Assembly (NCBI GenBank): GCA_030830625.1
Contig: JAURMQ010000025.1
Span: forward strand, 1 to 46,991
DNA length: 46,991 nt
Direction: 5' to 3'
From: Flavobacteriaceae bacterium
GTDB taxonomy: Bacteria; Bacteroidota; Bacteroidia; Flavobacteriales; Flavobacteriaceae
Position numbers and translations under genes: made by a program. Positions 8,522 to 15,815 of this stretch are shown one piece after another (position 1 is the first letter of the stretch; each line of letters starts with the position of its first letter). Under the pieces are notes generated by a model, which saw only the letters and a program-made list of their open reading frames with translations, made no database searches and was not told the origin of the DNA.

Positions 8522-9283
8522 TTAAAATTTGAGTTCTAAACCGACGGGACAATGGTCTGAATGTTTGGCTTCGGGGAGAAGGTAGGCCCGATCTATATTA
8601 TTTTTGAGGGTTTCGCTGACCAGATTGTAATCTATGCGCCAGCCTTTGTTATTGTTTCTGGCATTGGCACGATAACTCCACCAGCTGTATTGGTGCGGTT
8701 CTGGATTGAGGTATCGAAAGGAATCTACAAATCCATTTTTCATAAAACCATCGATCCATTCGCGTTCTTCTGGGAGGAATCCGGAAACATTTTTATTGCG
8801 AACAGGGTCGTGGATGTCGATGGGGCGGTGACAAATATTGTAATCGCCACAGAGGACCAATCGGGGATGTTTTTCTTTGAGGCTATTGATGTAGTTTTGA
8901 AAATCGTCCATGAATTTGAACTTGTATTCCAGTCGGTCGATATTGGTGCCTGAGGGAAGGTAGAGGCTGATGACAGATGCTTTTTCAAAATCGGCACGGA
9001 TGACCCTTCCTTCAAAATCCATGTGATCGATTCCTGTTCCATATTCAACATGGAGGGGTGGGGTTTTGGTGAGGATGGCAACCCCACTGTATCCTTTTTT
9101 TTGGGCAGAGTGCCAGTAGTGTTGGTAACCCAAGTCTTCAAATACGGCAGTATCGACTTGTTCTTCCATGGCTTTGGTCTCCTGAAGGCAGATCACATCG
9201 GGAGCAGCGGCATCAAGCCAGGCGGCAAAACCTTTGTTGAGAGCGGCACGAATGCCATTGACATTGTAGGACAGGATTTTCAA
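8522..9283 (-). CDS. xth: Exodeoxyribonuclease III / AP endonuclease
   Basis: A metal-dependent enzyme that cuts 5' of abasic sites and removes 3' blocks in base excision repair. The exonuclease-endonuclease-phosphatase fold motifs are all present: SYNVNGIRA at the N-terminus, LQETK (catalytic E), GDYNICH (D and N) and HSDHCPVGLE (D and H). I place the start at TTG 9283 (giving KILSYNVNG), the standard start of the family. The track's earlier TTG (9313) adds FFYFCKKRS and lies upstream of a TATTTTTG -7 box, so it would not be transcribed. Length is then 253 residues, as usual. The ompA-like gene follows after 9 bases. Confidence 0.93.
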   Translation of the reverse strand: MKILSYNVNGIRAALNKGFAAWLDAAAPDVICLQETKAMEEQVDTAVFEDLGYQHYWHSAQKKGYSGVAILTKTPPLHVEYGTGIDHMDFEGRVIRADFEKASVISLYLPSGTNIDRLEYKFKFMDDFQNYINSLKEKHPRLVLCGDYNICHRPIDIHDPVRNKNVSGFLPEEREWIDGFMKNGFVDSFRYLNPEPHQYSWWSYRANARNNNKGWRIDYNLVSETLKNNIDRAYLLPEAKHSDHCPVGLELKF

Positions 9284-9296
9284 GCTTCGTTTTTTA

Positions 9297-9304
9297 CAAA
9301 AATA
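9297..9304 (-). promoter_or_regulatory. Promoter -7 box of xth (TATTTTTG, minus strand)
   Basis: A perfect TAnnTTTG on the minus strand, ending 13 bases before the preferred TTG start of xth. It supports the shorter start and separates xth transcription from glyS. Confidence 0.45.
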
Positions 9305-9355
9305 AAAAAACAACAGCGGTATAAAAATTCAAAAGGGGGTAGAAAGCAGAAGATT

Positions 9356-10894
9356 TTAAAGCTTTTTCAACAATTCGCCAAGAGAGAGCTTTTCCTTTAG
9401 CAAATCACCCAATGCACGGACGGCAATACGCTCTTGTGCCATACTGTCTCGATCTCTTATGGTAATAGTTTGATCTTCAATAGTTTGGTGATCTATTGTG
9501 ATGCAAAAGGGGGTGCCCAGTGCATCCTGTCTTCGGTAACGTCTGCCCACAGCATCTTTTTCGTCGTAGGCAACGGTAAATTCCCATTTGAGGTCATCCA
9601 CTATTTTTCGAGCAATTTCGGGGAGTCCATCTTTTTTTACCAACGGAAATACAGCCAATTGGGTGGGAGCCAAAACGGGTGGGAGTTTTAGTACGGTTCG
9701 GGAAGTACCGTCTTCTAATGATTCTTCCTGAAGGGCTTTGGAAAATACGGCCAAAAACATTCGGTCTAAACCGATGGAGGTTTCTACGACATAGGGCACG
9801 TAGTTTTCATTTCTTTCGGGATCGAAATACTGAAGTTTTTTGCCGGCAAATTTTTCGTGATTTCCGAGGTCAAAATCGGTTCGGGAATGGATTCCTTCAA
9901 GTTCTTTGAATCCGAAAGGAAAAAGGAATTCAATATCGGTGGCTGCATCGGCATAGTGGGCCAATTTTTCGTGATCGTGGAAGCGGTAGTTTTCGTTTCC
10001 AAGTCCAAGGGACTGGTGCCATTTCAATCTTTTTTCTTTCCAGTACTCATACCATTCTTTTTGAGTTCCAGGAGGGATAAAGAATTGCATTTCCATTTGT
10101 TCGAACTCTCGCATACGAAAGATAAACTGTCGGGCGACGATTTCATTGCGAAAGGCTTTGCCTGTTTGGGCAATACCAAAGGGAAGTTTCATCCGTCCTG
10201 ATTTTTGAACGTTAAGGAAATTCACAAAAATCCCTTGTGCGGTTTCGGGACGCAAATACAAGTCCATTGCGTTCTCGGCAGAGGCGCCCAATTTGGTGCC
10301 AAACATCAAGTTGAATTGCTTTACATCGGTCCAGTCGCGAGAGCCAGACTCTGGGCATGCAATTTCGAGTTCTTCGATTAAAGCTTTGACGTCGGCCAAA
10401 TCTTCTTTTTCGAGAGATTGCCCCATGCGCTTGAGGATGCTGTTGGCTTGGGATTGATATTCTATTACCCGTGGGTTGGTGGATAAAAATTCTTCTTTAT
10501 CGAAAGCTTCTCCAAAGCGTTTGGCGGCCTTGGCGACTTCTTTGTTGATTTTGTTTTCAATCTTGGCGACATGATCCTCGATGAGGACGTCGGCACGGTA
10601 TCTTTTTTTGGAGTCTTTATTGTCAATCAATGGATCATTGAAGGCATCGACATGGCCAGAAGCTTTCCAAGTGGTAGGGTGCATAAAAATAGCGGCATCG
10701 ATGCCTACAATATTTTCATTGAGTTGCACCATGGCTTTCCACCAATAGTCACGAATGTTTTTCTTGAGGGCAACCCCATTTTGTCCGTAATCGTAAACGG
10801 CACTTAAACCGTCATAAATTTCACTGGATTGGAAAATAAAGCCATACTCTTTGGCATGGGATATTACTTTTTTAAAGATCTCAGATTGCTGCAT
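9356..10894 (-). CDS. glyS: Glycine--tRNA ligase (single-chain, homodimeric class II type)
   Basis: Charges tRNA-Gly with glycine. This is the alpha2 type also found in eukaryotes and archaea, not the alpha2-beta2 GlyQ/GlyS enzyme. Class II motifs are clear: RPETAQGIFVNF, FRNEIVARQFIFRMREFEQME (motif 2) and GLDRMFLAVF (motif 3), followed by a C-terminal anticodon-binding domain (LAPTQLAVFPL to the end). The track extends the ORF to 11005, but the true start is ATG 10894 (MQQSEIFKKVISHAKEYGF), which gives 512 residues. The upstream extension would run into the divergent comF gene and past the TATTTTTG box 7 bases before this ATG. Confidence 0.96.
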   Translation of the reverse strand: MQQSEIFKKVISHAKEYGFIFQSSEIYDGLSAVYDYGQNGVALKKNIRDYWWKAMVQLNENIVGIDAAIFMHPTTWKASGHVDAFNDPLIDNKDSKKRYRADVLIEDHVAKIENKINKEVAKAAKRFGEAFDKEEFLSTNPRVIEYQSQANSILKRMGQSLEKEDLADVKALIEELEIACPESGSRDWTDVKQFNLMFGTKLGASAENAMDLYLRPETAQGIFVNFLNVQKSGRMKLPFGIAQTGKAFRNEIVARQFIFRMREFEQMEMQFFIPPGTQKEWYEYWKEKRLKWHQSLGLGNENYRFHDHEKLAHYADAATDIEFLFPFGFKELEGIHSRTDFDLGNHEKFAGKKLQYFDPERNENYVPYVVETSIGLDRMFLAVFSKALQEESLEDGTSRTVLKLPPVLAPTQLAVFPLVKKDGLPEIARKIVDDLKWEFTVAYDEKDAVGRRYRRQDALGTPFCITIDHQTIEDQTITIRDRDSMAQERIAVRALGDLLKEKLSLGELLKKL

Positions 10895-10901
10895 AGTTTG
10901 G

Positions 10902-10909
10902 CAAAAATA
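10902..10909 (-). promoter_or_regulatory. Promoter -7 box of glyS (TATTTTTG, minus strand)
   Basis: TATTTTTG on the minus strand lies 7 bases before the glyS ATG, with a TTTA 17 bases further upstream as a possible -33 element. It implies a very short or absent 5' leader. Confidence 0.5.
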
Positions 10910-10949
10910 AGTCTTTTTCGTATTTTTAAAGAGCCTTGACCTCATTTCG

Positions 10950-11654
10950 ATGAAAAATATATGGATGCACAGTCTGGGAGATTTTGTATCGCTCTTCTTC
11001 CCCAAGCTTTGCCCTGCTTGTATGAATCCCCTTTGTGGGACGGAAAAAGTAATTTGTTTTGAGTGTCAATTCTCCCTTCCCCAGACAGATCATCCTTGGG
11101 ATATACGAAATGCATTGTGGGAAAAAATGAATGAATTTCTCAAAATTGAGCGAGCGGTAGCCTTGTTCGATTTCCAAAAACACAGCAGAGTAGTTTCTAT
11201 GTTATATCAGTTGAAGTATCGGGGTCATCAGGACATTGGGTTGTTCATAGCGAATTGGTTGGCTCCTCAATTGAGAAAGTCTAAAGTTTTTGAAGAGGTT
11301 GAGGCTGTATTGCCATTACCCCTTCACCCCAAACGCCAAAAGCATCGTGGGTACAATCAAATCCAGTTGTTTTCCGAAACCTTGGCCAAGCATTTGGACC
11401 TCCCTATGGTTAACGATTTGGTGTATCGAAAAAAACAAACCCAACAATTGGCAAAAATGGAAAAGTCGAAGCGCTGGAATGAAATAGAAGATGCATTTGA
11501 GGTAATTCCATCTCAGAAATACCCGCCCCAACATTGGTTGTTGGTGGATGATGTGATTACGACCGGTGCAACGATTTCGAGTTGTGGAAATACCCTTTTG
11601 GAAGCTTGTGGAGGTCGTATCAGTATTGTTTCGCTCGCCAGTAGGTTGTCTTGA
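10950..11654 (+). CDS. ComF family phosphoribosyltransferase-like protein
   Basis: The protein has 234 residues: an N-terminal zinc ribbon (CPAC at about 22-25 and CFEC at about 37-40) and a type I phosphoribosyltransferase domain with the PRPP loop LLVDDVITTGAT. PLPLHPKRQKHRGYNQ is a signature of the ComF/GntX family. In transformable bacteria ComF is needed for uptake or processing of single-stranded DNA; its role elsewhere is unclear, and no other competence gene is in the window. It diverges from glyS over 55 bases and is followed after 36 bases by a lipoprotein gene in the same direction. Confidence 0.92.
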   Translation: MKNIWMHSLGDFVSLFFPKLCPACMNPLCGTEKVICFECQFSLPQTDHPWDIRNALWEKMNEFLKIERAVALFDFQKHSRVVSMLYQLKYRGHQDIGLFIANWLAPQLRKSKVFEEVEAVLPLPLHPKRQKHRGYNQIQLFSETLAKHLDLPMVNDLVYRKKQTQQLAKMEKSKRWNEIEDAFEVIPSQKYPPQHWLLVDDVITTGATISSCGNTLLEACGGRISIVSLASRLS

Positions 11655-11690
11655 GAATATTGCGTTATTTTGTGTGCACAAAGGATGAGT

Positions 11691-13346
11691 ATGAATAAAA
11701 TTGGGAAGTACTTTTTACTTTTTTTGATGGTGGTTTCCAATACACAGTGTGCTAGAAAATCTACTCCTACAGGTGGGTTAAAAGACACCTTAGCTCCTGT
11801 GATGTTGAATGCCTCTCCCAAGATGAATACGATTTTTTTTGACAAAGATAAAATCACCATCACCTTCGACGAATTCATCAAATTGAACGATCTGTCCAAG
11901 CAATTGATCATTTCGCCACCGTTGGAATTCGATCAATATAAAATCAAACCCCAAGGGACGGTTTCCAGAAAAATTCAGATTGAATTGCTGGACTCTCTTC
12001 AAGACGAAACCACCTACACTTTTAACTTTGGTGAAAGTATCGTTGACAACAATGAAGGCAATCCTTTGCCGTTCTTTCAATATACCCTATCCACGGGTCC
12101 TATTATAGATTCCTTAGAAATTAAAGGAACGATTACCGATGCTTTTGATCGCATCACGGAGCCTTACACCTCGATCCACTTGTACCCTGTAGATAGTACT
12201 TTTAACGATTCTACCATTTTTCTCAAAAAGCCTTTTTATGCGACCAACACTTTAGATTCTATAGCCTATAATTTTAAAAATTTACGTCCAGACACCTATG
12301 AAATCATAGCCATAAAGGATGTGGCTGGAAATTATTTGTTTGATCAAAATGTGGATAAAATTGGTTTTCTCGACAAGCCGATTACGCTGCCCATGGACAG
12401 TATTGTACACTTTAGAATTTTTAAGGAAACAGCCAATCTATTTTGGGCGAGACCCTTTTTTATCAATACCAATCAAATCGGTTTTGGGTATTATGGAGCG
12501 CCGGATATGAATGCTATTGAAGTAAAAAGTAAAGTGCCTTCTAATTTTAGGTATTTGATAAACCGCAACAGAGAAACAGATACCTTGAATTTTTGGTTCA
12601 GGGGAGGAGATCAATTGGATTCGTTAAAATTGGGGATCAAAGAAAAAGATACAACCAAGATGTACACGGTTAAGTTCAGAAAAGAATTGAGGGATTCATT
12701 AGTGATCAAACCCCTTTCGTCAGGCGGTATGGACTTGTTGGATAGTTTTAAAATTGAATCGAATTTACCTTTGGTTAAAATCAATTTGGATTTGATTAAA
12801 ATCACGGGTCTGGATTCTTTGGCTGTAGCTTTCAAAGCCTCCTTGGACAAAAACTATGATCGGCTTTCCCTTTTTTACGAATGGTTACCCAATGATGATT
12901 ATAAAATTGAGCTGTTACCCAATGCTTTGGTCGATTTTTGGGGAAAGACCCATGATACATTGAGTTTTCAAGCCAAAACGAAGTCGATCTCAGATTATGG
13001 TAATATTATCTTGCAAATCATTAGAGAGGACCAAGATCCTTTTGTTTTGGAATTGATGAATCTTAAAGGAGAGGCCTTAAGGCGGTATGATGAGCCCAAT
13101 GAATTTGACACCTATGAATTTAAATTTCTGCTTCCAGGAGAATATTTGTTTCGCTATATAAGGGATAAAAACGGAAATAAAAAGTGGGATACTGGAAGCT
13201 ATCTCAAAAAAATACAACCCGAGAATGTTTATTATTCTCCAGATACGATCGAGCTCAGGGCCAATTGGGACATCAATCAGCAATTAAAAATTCCTGCTGA
13301 TGTTGATCCATTTTCCAAGATCGATTCATTAGAAACTTTAAATTAA
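11691..13346 (+). CDS. Lipoprotein with N-terminal Ig-like (Big_5-type) domain
   Basis: A 551-residue exported protein. MNKIGKYFLLFLMVVSNTQC is a lipoprotein signal with C20 as the probable lipidated residue. The next 100 residues (KDTLAPVMLNASP..., ITITFDEFIKL, and TYTFNFGESIVDNNEGN) match the Ig-like Big_5 domain common in Bacteroidota lipoproteins. The rest is beta-rich, with no recognised catalytic motif. A late segment, FLLPGEYLFRYIRDKNGNKKWDTG, resembles a carboxypeptidase-regulatory or SdrD-like beta-sandwich with a calcium loop. The track starts at TTG 11670, but ATG 11685 or 11691 fits the signal peptide; I use 11691. It probably shares the comF transcript. Function unknown. Confidence 0.85.
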   Translation: MNKIGKYFLLFLMVVSNTQCARKSTPTGGLKDTLAPVMLNASPKMNTIFFDKDKITITFDEFIKLNDLSKQLIISPPLEFDQYKIKPQGTVSRKIQIELLDSLQDETTYTFNFGESIVDNNEGNPLPFFQYTLSTGPIIDSLEIKGTITDAFDRITEPYTSIHLYPVDSTFNDSTIFLKKPFYATNTLDSIAYNFKNLRPDTYEIIAIKDVAGNYLFDQNVDKIGFLDKPITLPMDSIVHFRIFKETANLFWARPFFINTNQIGFGYYGAPDMNAIEVKSKVPSNFRYLINRNRETDTLNFWFRGGDQLDSLKLGIKEKDTTKMYTVKFRKELRDSLVIKPLSSGGMDLLDSFKIESNLPLVKINLDLIKITGLDSLAVAFKASLDKNYDRLSLFYEWLPNDDYKIELLPNALVDFWGKTHDTLSFQAKTKSISDYGNIILQIIREDQDPFVLELMNLKGEALRRYDEPNEFDTYEFKFLLPGEYLFRYIRDKNGNKKWDTGSYLKKIQPENVYYSPDTIELRANWDINQQLKIPADVDPFSKIDSLETLN

Positions 13347-13368
13347 TAGTAACTTTAAACCAAAAATT

Positions 13369-13452
13369 ATGGGTGTAGGAAATATTGTTCTGGCTTCTTT
13401 AGTAGTTTGTGTTGTTTTCGGTATTGTAGCCGTTATTCAATCCAGACTCTAA
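13369..13452 (+). CDS. Possible 27-residue single-span membrane peptide
   Basis: ATG at 13369 opens a 27-codon frame ending at TAA: MGVGNI, then a hydrophobic run (VLASLVVCVVFGIVAVI), then QSRL. It is a good single transmembrane helix with a positively charged end. It follows the lipoprotein stop by 22 bases, with TAACTTTA (one base off the -7 box) before it. It overlaps, antisense, the last 18 codons of the flavoprotein gene. That part of the flavoprotein reads as N/T-rich sequence (NNGYNTENNTNY), the composition expected of the complement of a valine-rich helix. No family is recognised. Chance cannot be excluded. Confidence 0.4.
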   Translation: MGVGNIVLASLVVCVVFGIVAVIQSRL

Positions 13453-14481
13453 AGCGATTATACTAATTTTTTCAAAACCTTGTACGCCTTGTACAGTGGT
13501 ATATTTCATCGTGAATTTTTTATCGGGATTAACAATCTTGTAGCAAGATTGAACGGCTAGTGTGGCTTCGTGGAAACCACAGAGGATGAGTTTGAGTTTT
13601 CCCGGATAGGTATTCACATCTCCTACGGCAAAAATACCAGTGGTATTGGTTTGATAATCTAGGGTGTGATCCACTTTTATTGCATTTTTTTCGATTTCCA
13701 ATCCCCAATTTCCAATCGGTCCCAATTTGGGGGACAGGCCAAATAAGGGCAACCAATGATCTACAGCAATATTTTTAGGTTCCCGATCTTTTTGATGCAA
13801 TTCAATAGATTTTAGTGTTGTATCTCCATTTACTTTTTTGATTTCGGCGTGGGTGTACAATTCGATTTTTCCTTTTTCTTGTAGTTGATAAATCTGATCA
13901 ACAGAGTCTTTGTGTCCTCTAAAACTGTCGGATCGGTGAACCAGTCCTACTGGAATACTACTGTTTTCGGCAAAATAAATGGCCCAGTCCAGTGCAGAGT
14001 CCCCCCCTCCTGAGATGAACAATCGCTTGTCCAAAAACATTTGAGGTTCTCTCACCATGTATTCAATTCCTTTTTTTTCAAATTCAGAGAGGTTTTCAAC
14101 CAAAGGTTTACGGGGTTCAAAACTTCCCAGACCTCCTGCAATTATTACTGTAGGGGCTTGGTGCTCTGTACCTTCGTTGGTGGTGACAATAAACAAACCG
14201 TCCTCTTGTTTTTTGATATTTTCTGCTCTTTCCCCTAAAGTAAAGCCAGGACGAAAAGGTTCAGCTTGTTTTTCTAAATTATCGATGAGATCGCCTGCCA
14301 ATATACTTGGAAAACCTGGAATATCGTATATGGGTTTTTTGGGATAGATCTCTTTGAGTTGCCCCCCAATTTGAGGAATGGCATCGATCACATGACAATG
14401 GAGTTTCATCAGTCCTGCTTCAAAAATTGTAAATAAGCCTACGGGTCCTGCTCCAATAATGATGATGTCTGTTTTGATCAT
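13399..14481 (-). CDS. NAD(P)/FAD-dependent oxidoreductase (ferredoxin--NADP reductase / thioredoxin-reductase-like)
   Basis: A two-dinucleotide-domain flavoprotein of 360 residues. GAGPVG (10-15) binds FAD, GGGDSALDW the NADPH, and AVGDVNTYPGKL is the FAD-binding end motif. The CxxC of thioredoxin reductase is absent, which places it with YumC-type ferredoxin/flavodoxin-NADP reductases. It is the last gene of the sulfur operon and would plausibly reduce the ferredoxin that feeds the sulfite reductase; this partnership is inferred. The C-terminus after QGVQGFEK looks unusual. A one-base shift in the A6 run of GAAAAAATT would end the protein at GFEKLV, just before the convergent small ORF, so the present tail may result from an indel or sequencing error. 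Confidence 0.88.
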   Translation of the reverse strand: MIKTDIIIIGAGPVGLFTIFEAGLMKLHCHVIDAIPQIGGQLKEIYPKKPIYDIPGFPSILAGDLIDNLEKQAEPFRPGFTLGERAENIKKQEDGLFIVTTNEGTEHQAPTVIIAGGLGSFEPRKPLVENLSEFEKKGIEYMVREPQMFLDKRLFISGGGDSALDWAIYFAENSSIPVGLVHRSDSFRGHKDSVDQIYQLQEKGKIELYTHAEIKKVNGDTTLKSIELHQKDREPKNIAVDHWLPLFGLSPKLGPIGNWGLEIEKNAIKVDHTLDYQTNTTGIFAVGDVNTYPGKLKLILCGFHEATLAVQSCYKIVNPDKKFTMKYTTVQGVQGFEKISIIALESGLNNGYNTENNTNY

Positions 14482-14484
14482 TTT

Positions 14485-15051
14485 CTATTTGATTAGTGAT
14501 TCGGTAACGTTATTCATTTCCTTGACTTTGTATTCAAAGTCGTTTTTTAATGTCTTTCTGTACTTTCTTAAAGTTTCGAGTAATGGGTCTATTTCCTCTG
14601 GAAGTATGGCTTCGAGCCATTGCCGTAATCTTTTGGCGAGGGTGGGGGATTTACCGTTGGTGGAAATACCAATTTTTAAATTCCCTTTGGTGACAATTCC
14701 GCCCATGTAAAAGTCGCATTGATCGGGCGTATCGGCTACATTAACGAGGATTTTCTTTTTTTTACAGTCTTTATTGACCTGAAGGTTTACGGCGGGATTG
14801 TCGGTAGTGGCTATGACAATATTTTTATTTTTTAGGTGCCTCCTTCGGTATTTCTTTTGGATCACCTTGACGGGTTTGTCTTGGATGAAGTCTAAGGTTT
14901 CTGCTCTGATGAATGGAGCAATCATAGTGACTTGTGCCTCGGGACTGGATTTGTACAAAAATTCTAATTTCTCCAGGGCTACATACCCCCCCCCAACAAT
15001 GAGGAATTCCAACTGGTGTGCTTTGATAAAAATGGGATATAGAGTGTTCAT
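14485..15051 (-). CDS. Precorrin-2 dehydrogenase / sirohydrochlorin ferrochelatase (CysG N-terminal / Met8-like)
   Basis: Oxidises precorrin-2 with NAD to sirohydrochlorin and probably inserts iron to give siroheme. The 188-residue protein starts with a Rossmann motif, FLIVGGGYVALEKLEFL, and has the VNVAD segment carrying the catalytic aspartate of the family. It ends with the helical SPTLAKRLRQWLEAILP dimerisation part. I use ATG 15051 (MNTLYPIFIKAHQ), whose ATGA overlaps the cobA stop. The track extension to 15078 runs into cobA. It lies in the operon between SUMT and the flavoprotein, giving a split version of the fused CysG of enterobacteria. Confidence 0.92.
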   Translation of the reverse strand: MNTLYPIFIKAHQLEFLIVGGGYVALEKLEFLYKSSPEAQVTMIAPFIRAETLDFIQDKPVKVIQKKYRRRHLKNKNIVIATTDNPAVNLQVNKDCKKKKILVNVADTPDQCDFYMGGIVTKGNLKIGISTNGKSPTLAKRLRQWLEAILPEEIDPLLETLRKYRKTLKNDFEYKVKEMNNVTESLIK

Positions 15052-15815
15052 ACTGCAAAGGCTTTTTTTTGTACCCAATTTTTATATTGATTGACGGGGT
15101 CTTTGGCAGCGAGTCCAAAAATCAGAACCGCGGGATTGTCCATTTCATATTCATTGACTTGATCTACCACAGTATCTAAGTCGGCCACCAAAGATTTTTC
15201 TGCGGGAGTAGTTCCATTCTGAATGACAGCCACGGGATGATTGCCGGCTTTGTATTTTTTAAAATGAACGACAATGTCGGGAAGAAAACGCATCCCCATC
15301 AATACGACCACAGTAGCGCTAGATTGAGCGGCCAGGGCAATGTCTGAGGAGAGCTTCCCCGACTGGGTATGCCCGGTTACCACCCAAAAACTTTCGTGTT
15401 CGGCTCTTTTGGTCAATGGAATTTGGTGCTTTGCTGCAATACCGGCATAGGAGGCAATTCCTGCAACCACAGTGGTACTGATTTGCGCTTCTTGGGCGAC
15501 CTCCAACTCTTCGGATGCCCTTCCAAAAACCATGGGATCTCCTCCTTTCAAACGAACAACGTTCATTCCCTTGGAAGCGTATCTGACGATCAATGCATTG
15601 ATTTCCTTTTGGGTTTTTTTGACAAAGTTTCTTCTTTTCCCCACAAAAATTTTGAGTGCTTTGGGATTGTGGTCCAAGAGCAAAGGGTTGATCAAAGCAT
15701 CATACAGTATGACATGAGCCTTTTGAATGGCTTTGAGCCCTTTTAGTGTCAGTAGATCCGGATCACCAGGTCCAGCTCCTACTAAGGTTAATGTTCCTTT
15801 ATTCTTATTTGACAT
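15048..15815 (-). CDS. cobA: Uroporphyrinogen-III C-methyltransferase (SUMT)
   Basis: Uses two S-adenosylmethionine molecules to methylate uroporphyrinogen III to precorrin-2, committing the tetrapyrrole to siroheme. Family motifs are clear: TLVGAGPGDPDLLTLKG at the N-terminus, VVRLKGGDPMVFGRASEE, and VVVLMGM with a GTTPAEKS stretch later. ATG 15815 (MSNKNKGTLTLVGAG) gives 255 residues, the normal length. The longer track ORF adds sequence antisense to nothing useful and overlaps the sulfite reductase. The true start overlaps the reductase stop by 11 bases. No cobalamin genes are near, so siroheme for the adjacent reductase is the expected product. Confidence 0.95.
   Translation of the reverse strand: MSNKNKGTLTLVGAGPGDPDLLTLKGLKAIQKAHVILYDALINPLLLDHNPKALKIFVGKRRNFVKKTQKEINALIVRYASKGMNVVRLKGGDPMVFGRASEELEVAQEAQISTTVVAGIASYAGIAAKHQIPLTKRAEHESFWVVTGHTQSGKLSSDIALAAQSSATVVVLMGMRFLPDIVVHFKKYKAGNHPVAVIQNGTTPAEKSLVADLDTVVDQVNEYEMDNPAVLIFGLAAKDPVNQYKNWVQKKAFAV

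Noticed and set aside
9284-9313. TTG start of exonuclease III at 9313
   Set aside because: A TATTTTTG promoter box lies inside the extension, and the family starts at KILSYNVNG.
10895-11005. N-terminal extension of glycyl-tRNA synthetase in the track
   Set aside because: It overlaps comF and lies upstream of the -7 box. The family starts at MQQSEIFKKV-like sequence.
14057-14347. 96-residue ORF antisense to the flavoprotein
   Set aside because: A shadow of a well-supported gene, without domain, signal or promoter. The same holds for the other antisense track lines, such as 9857-10201, 43927-44580 and 39974-40354.
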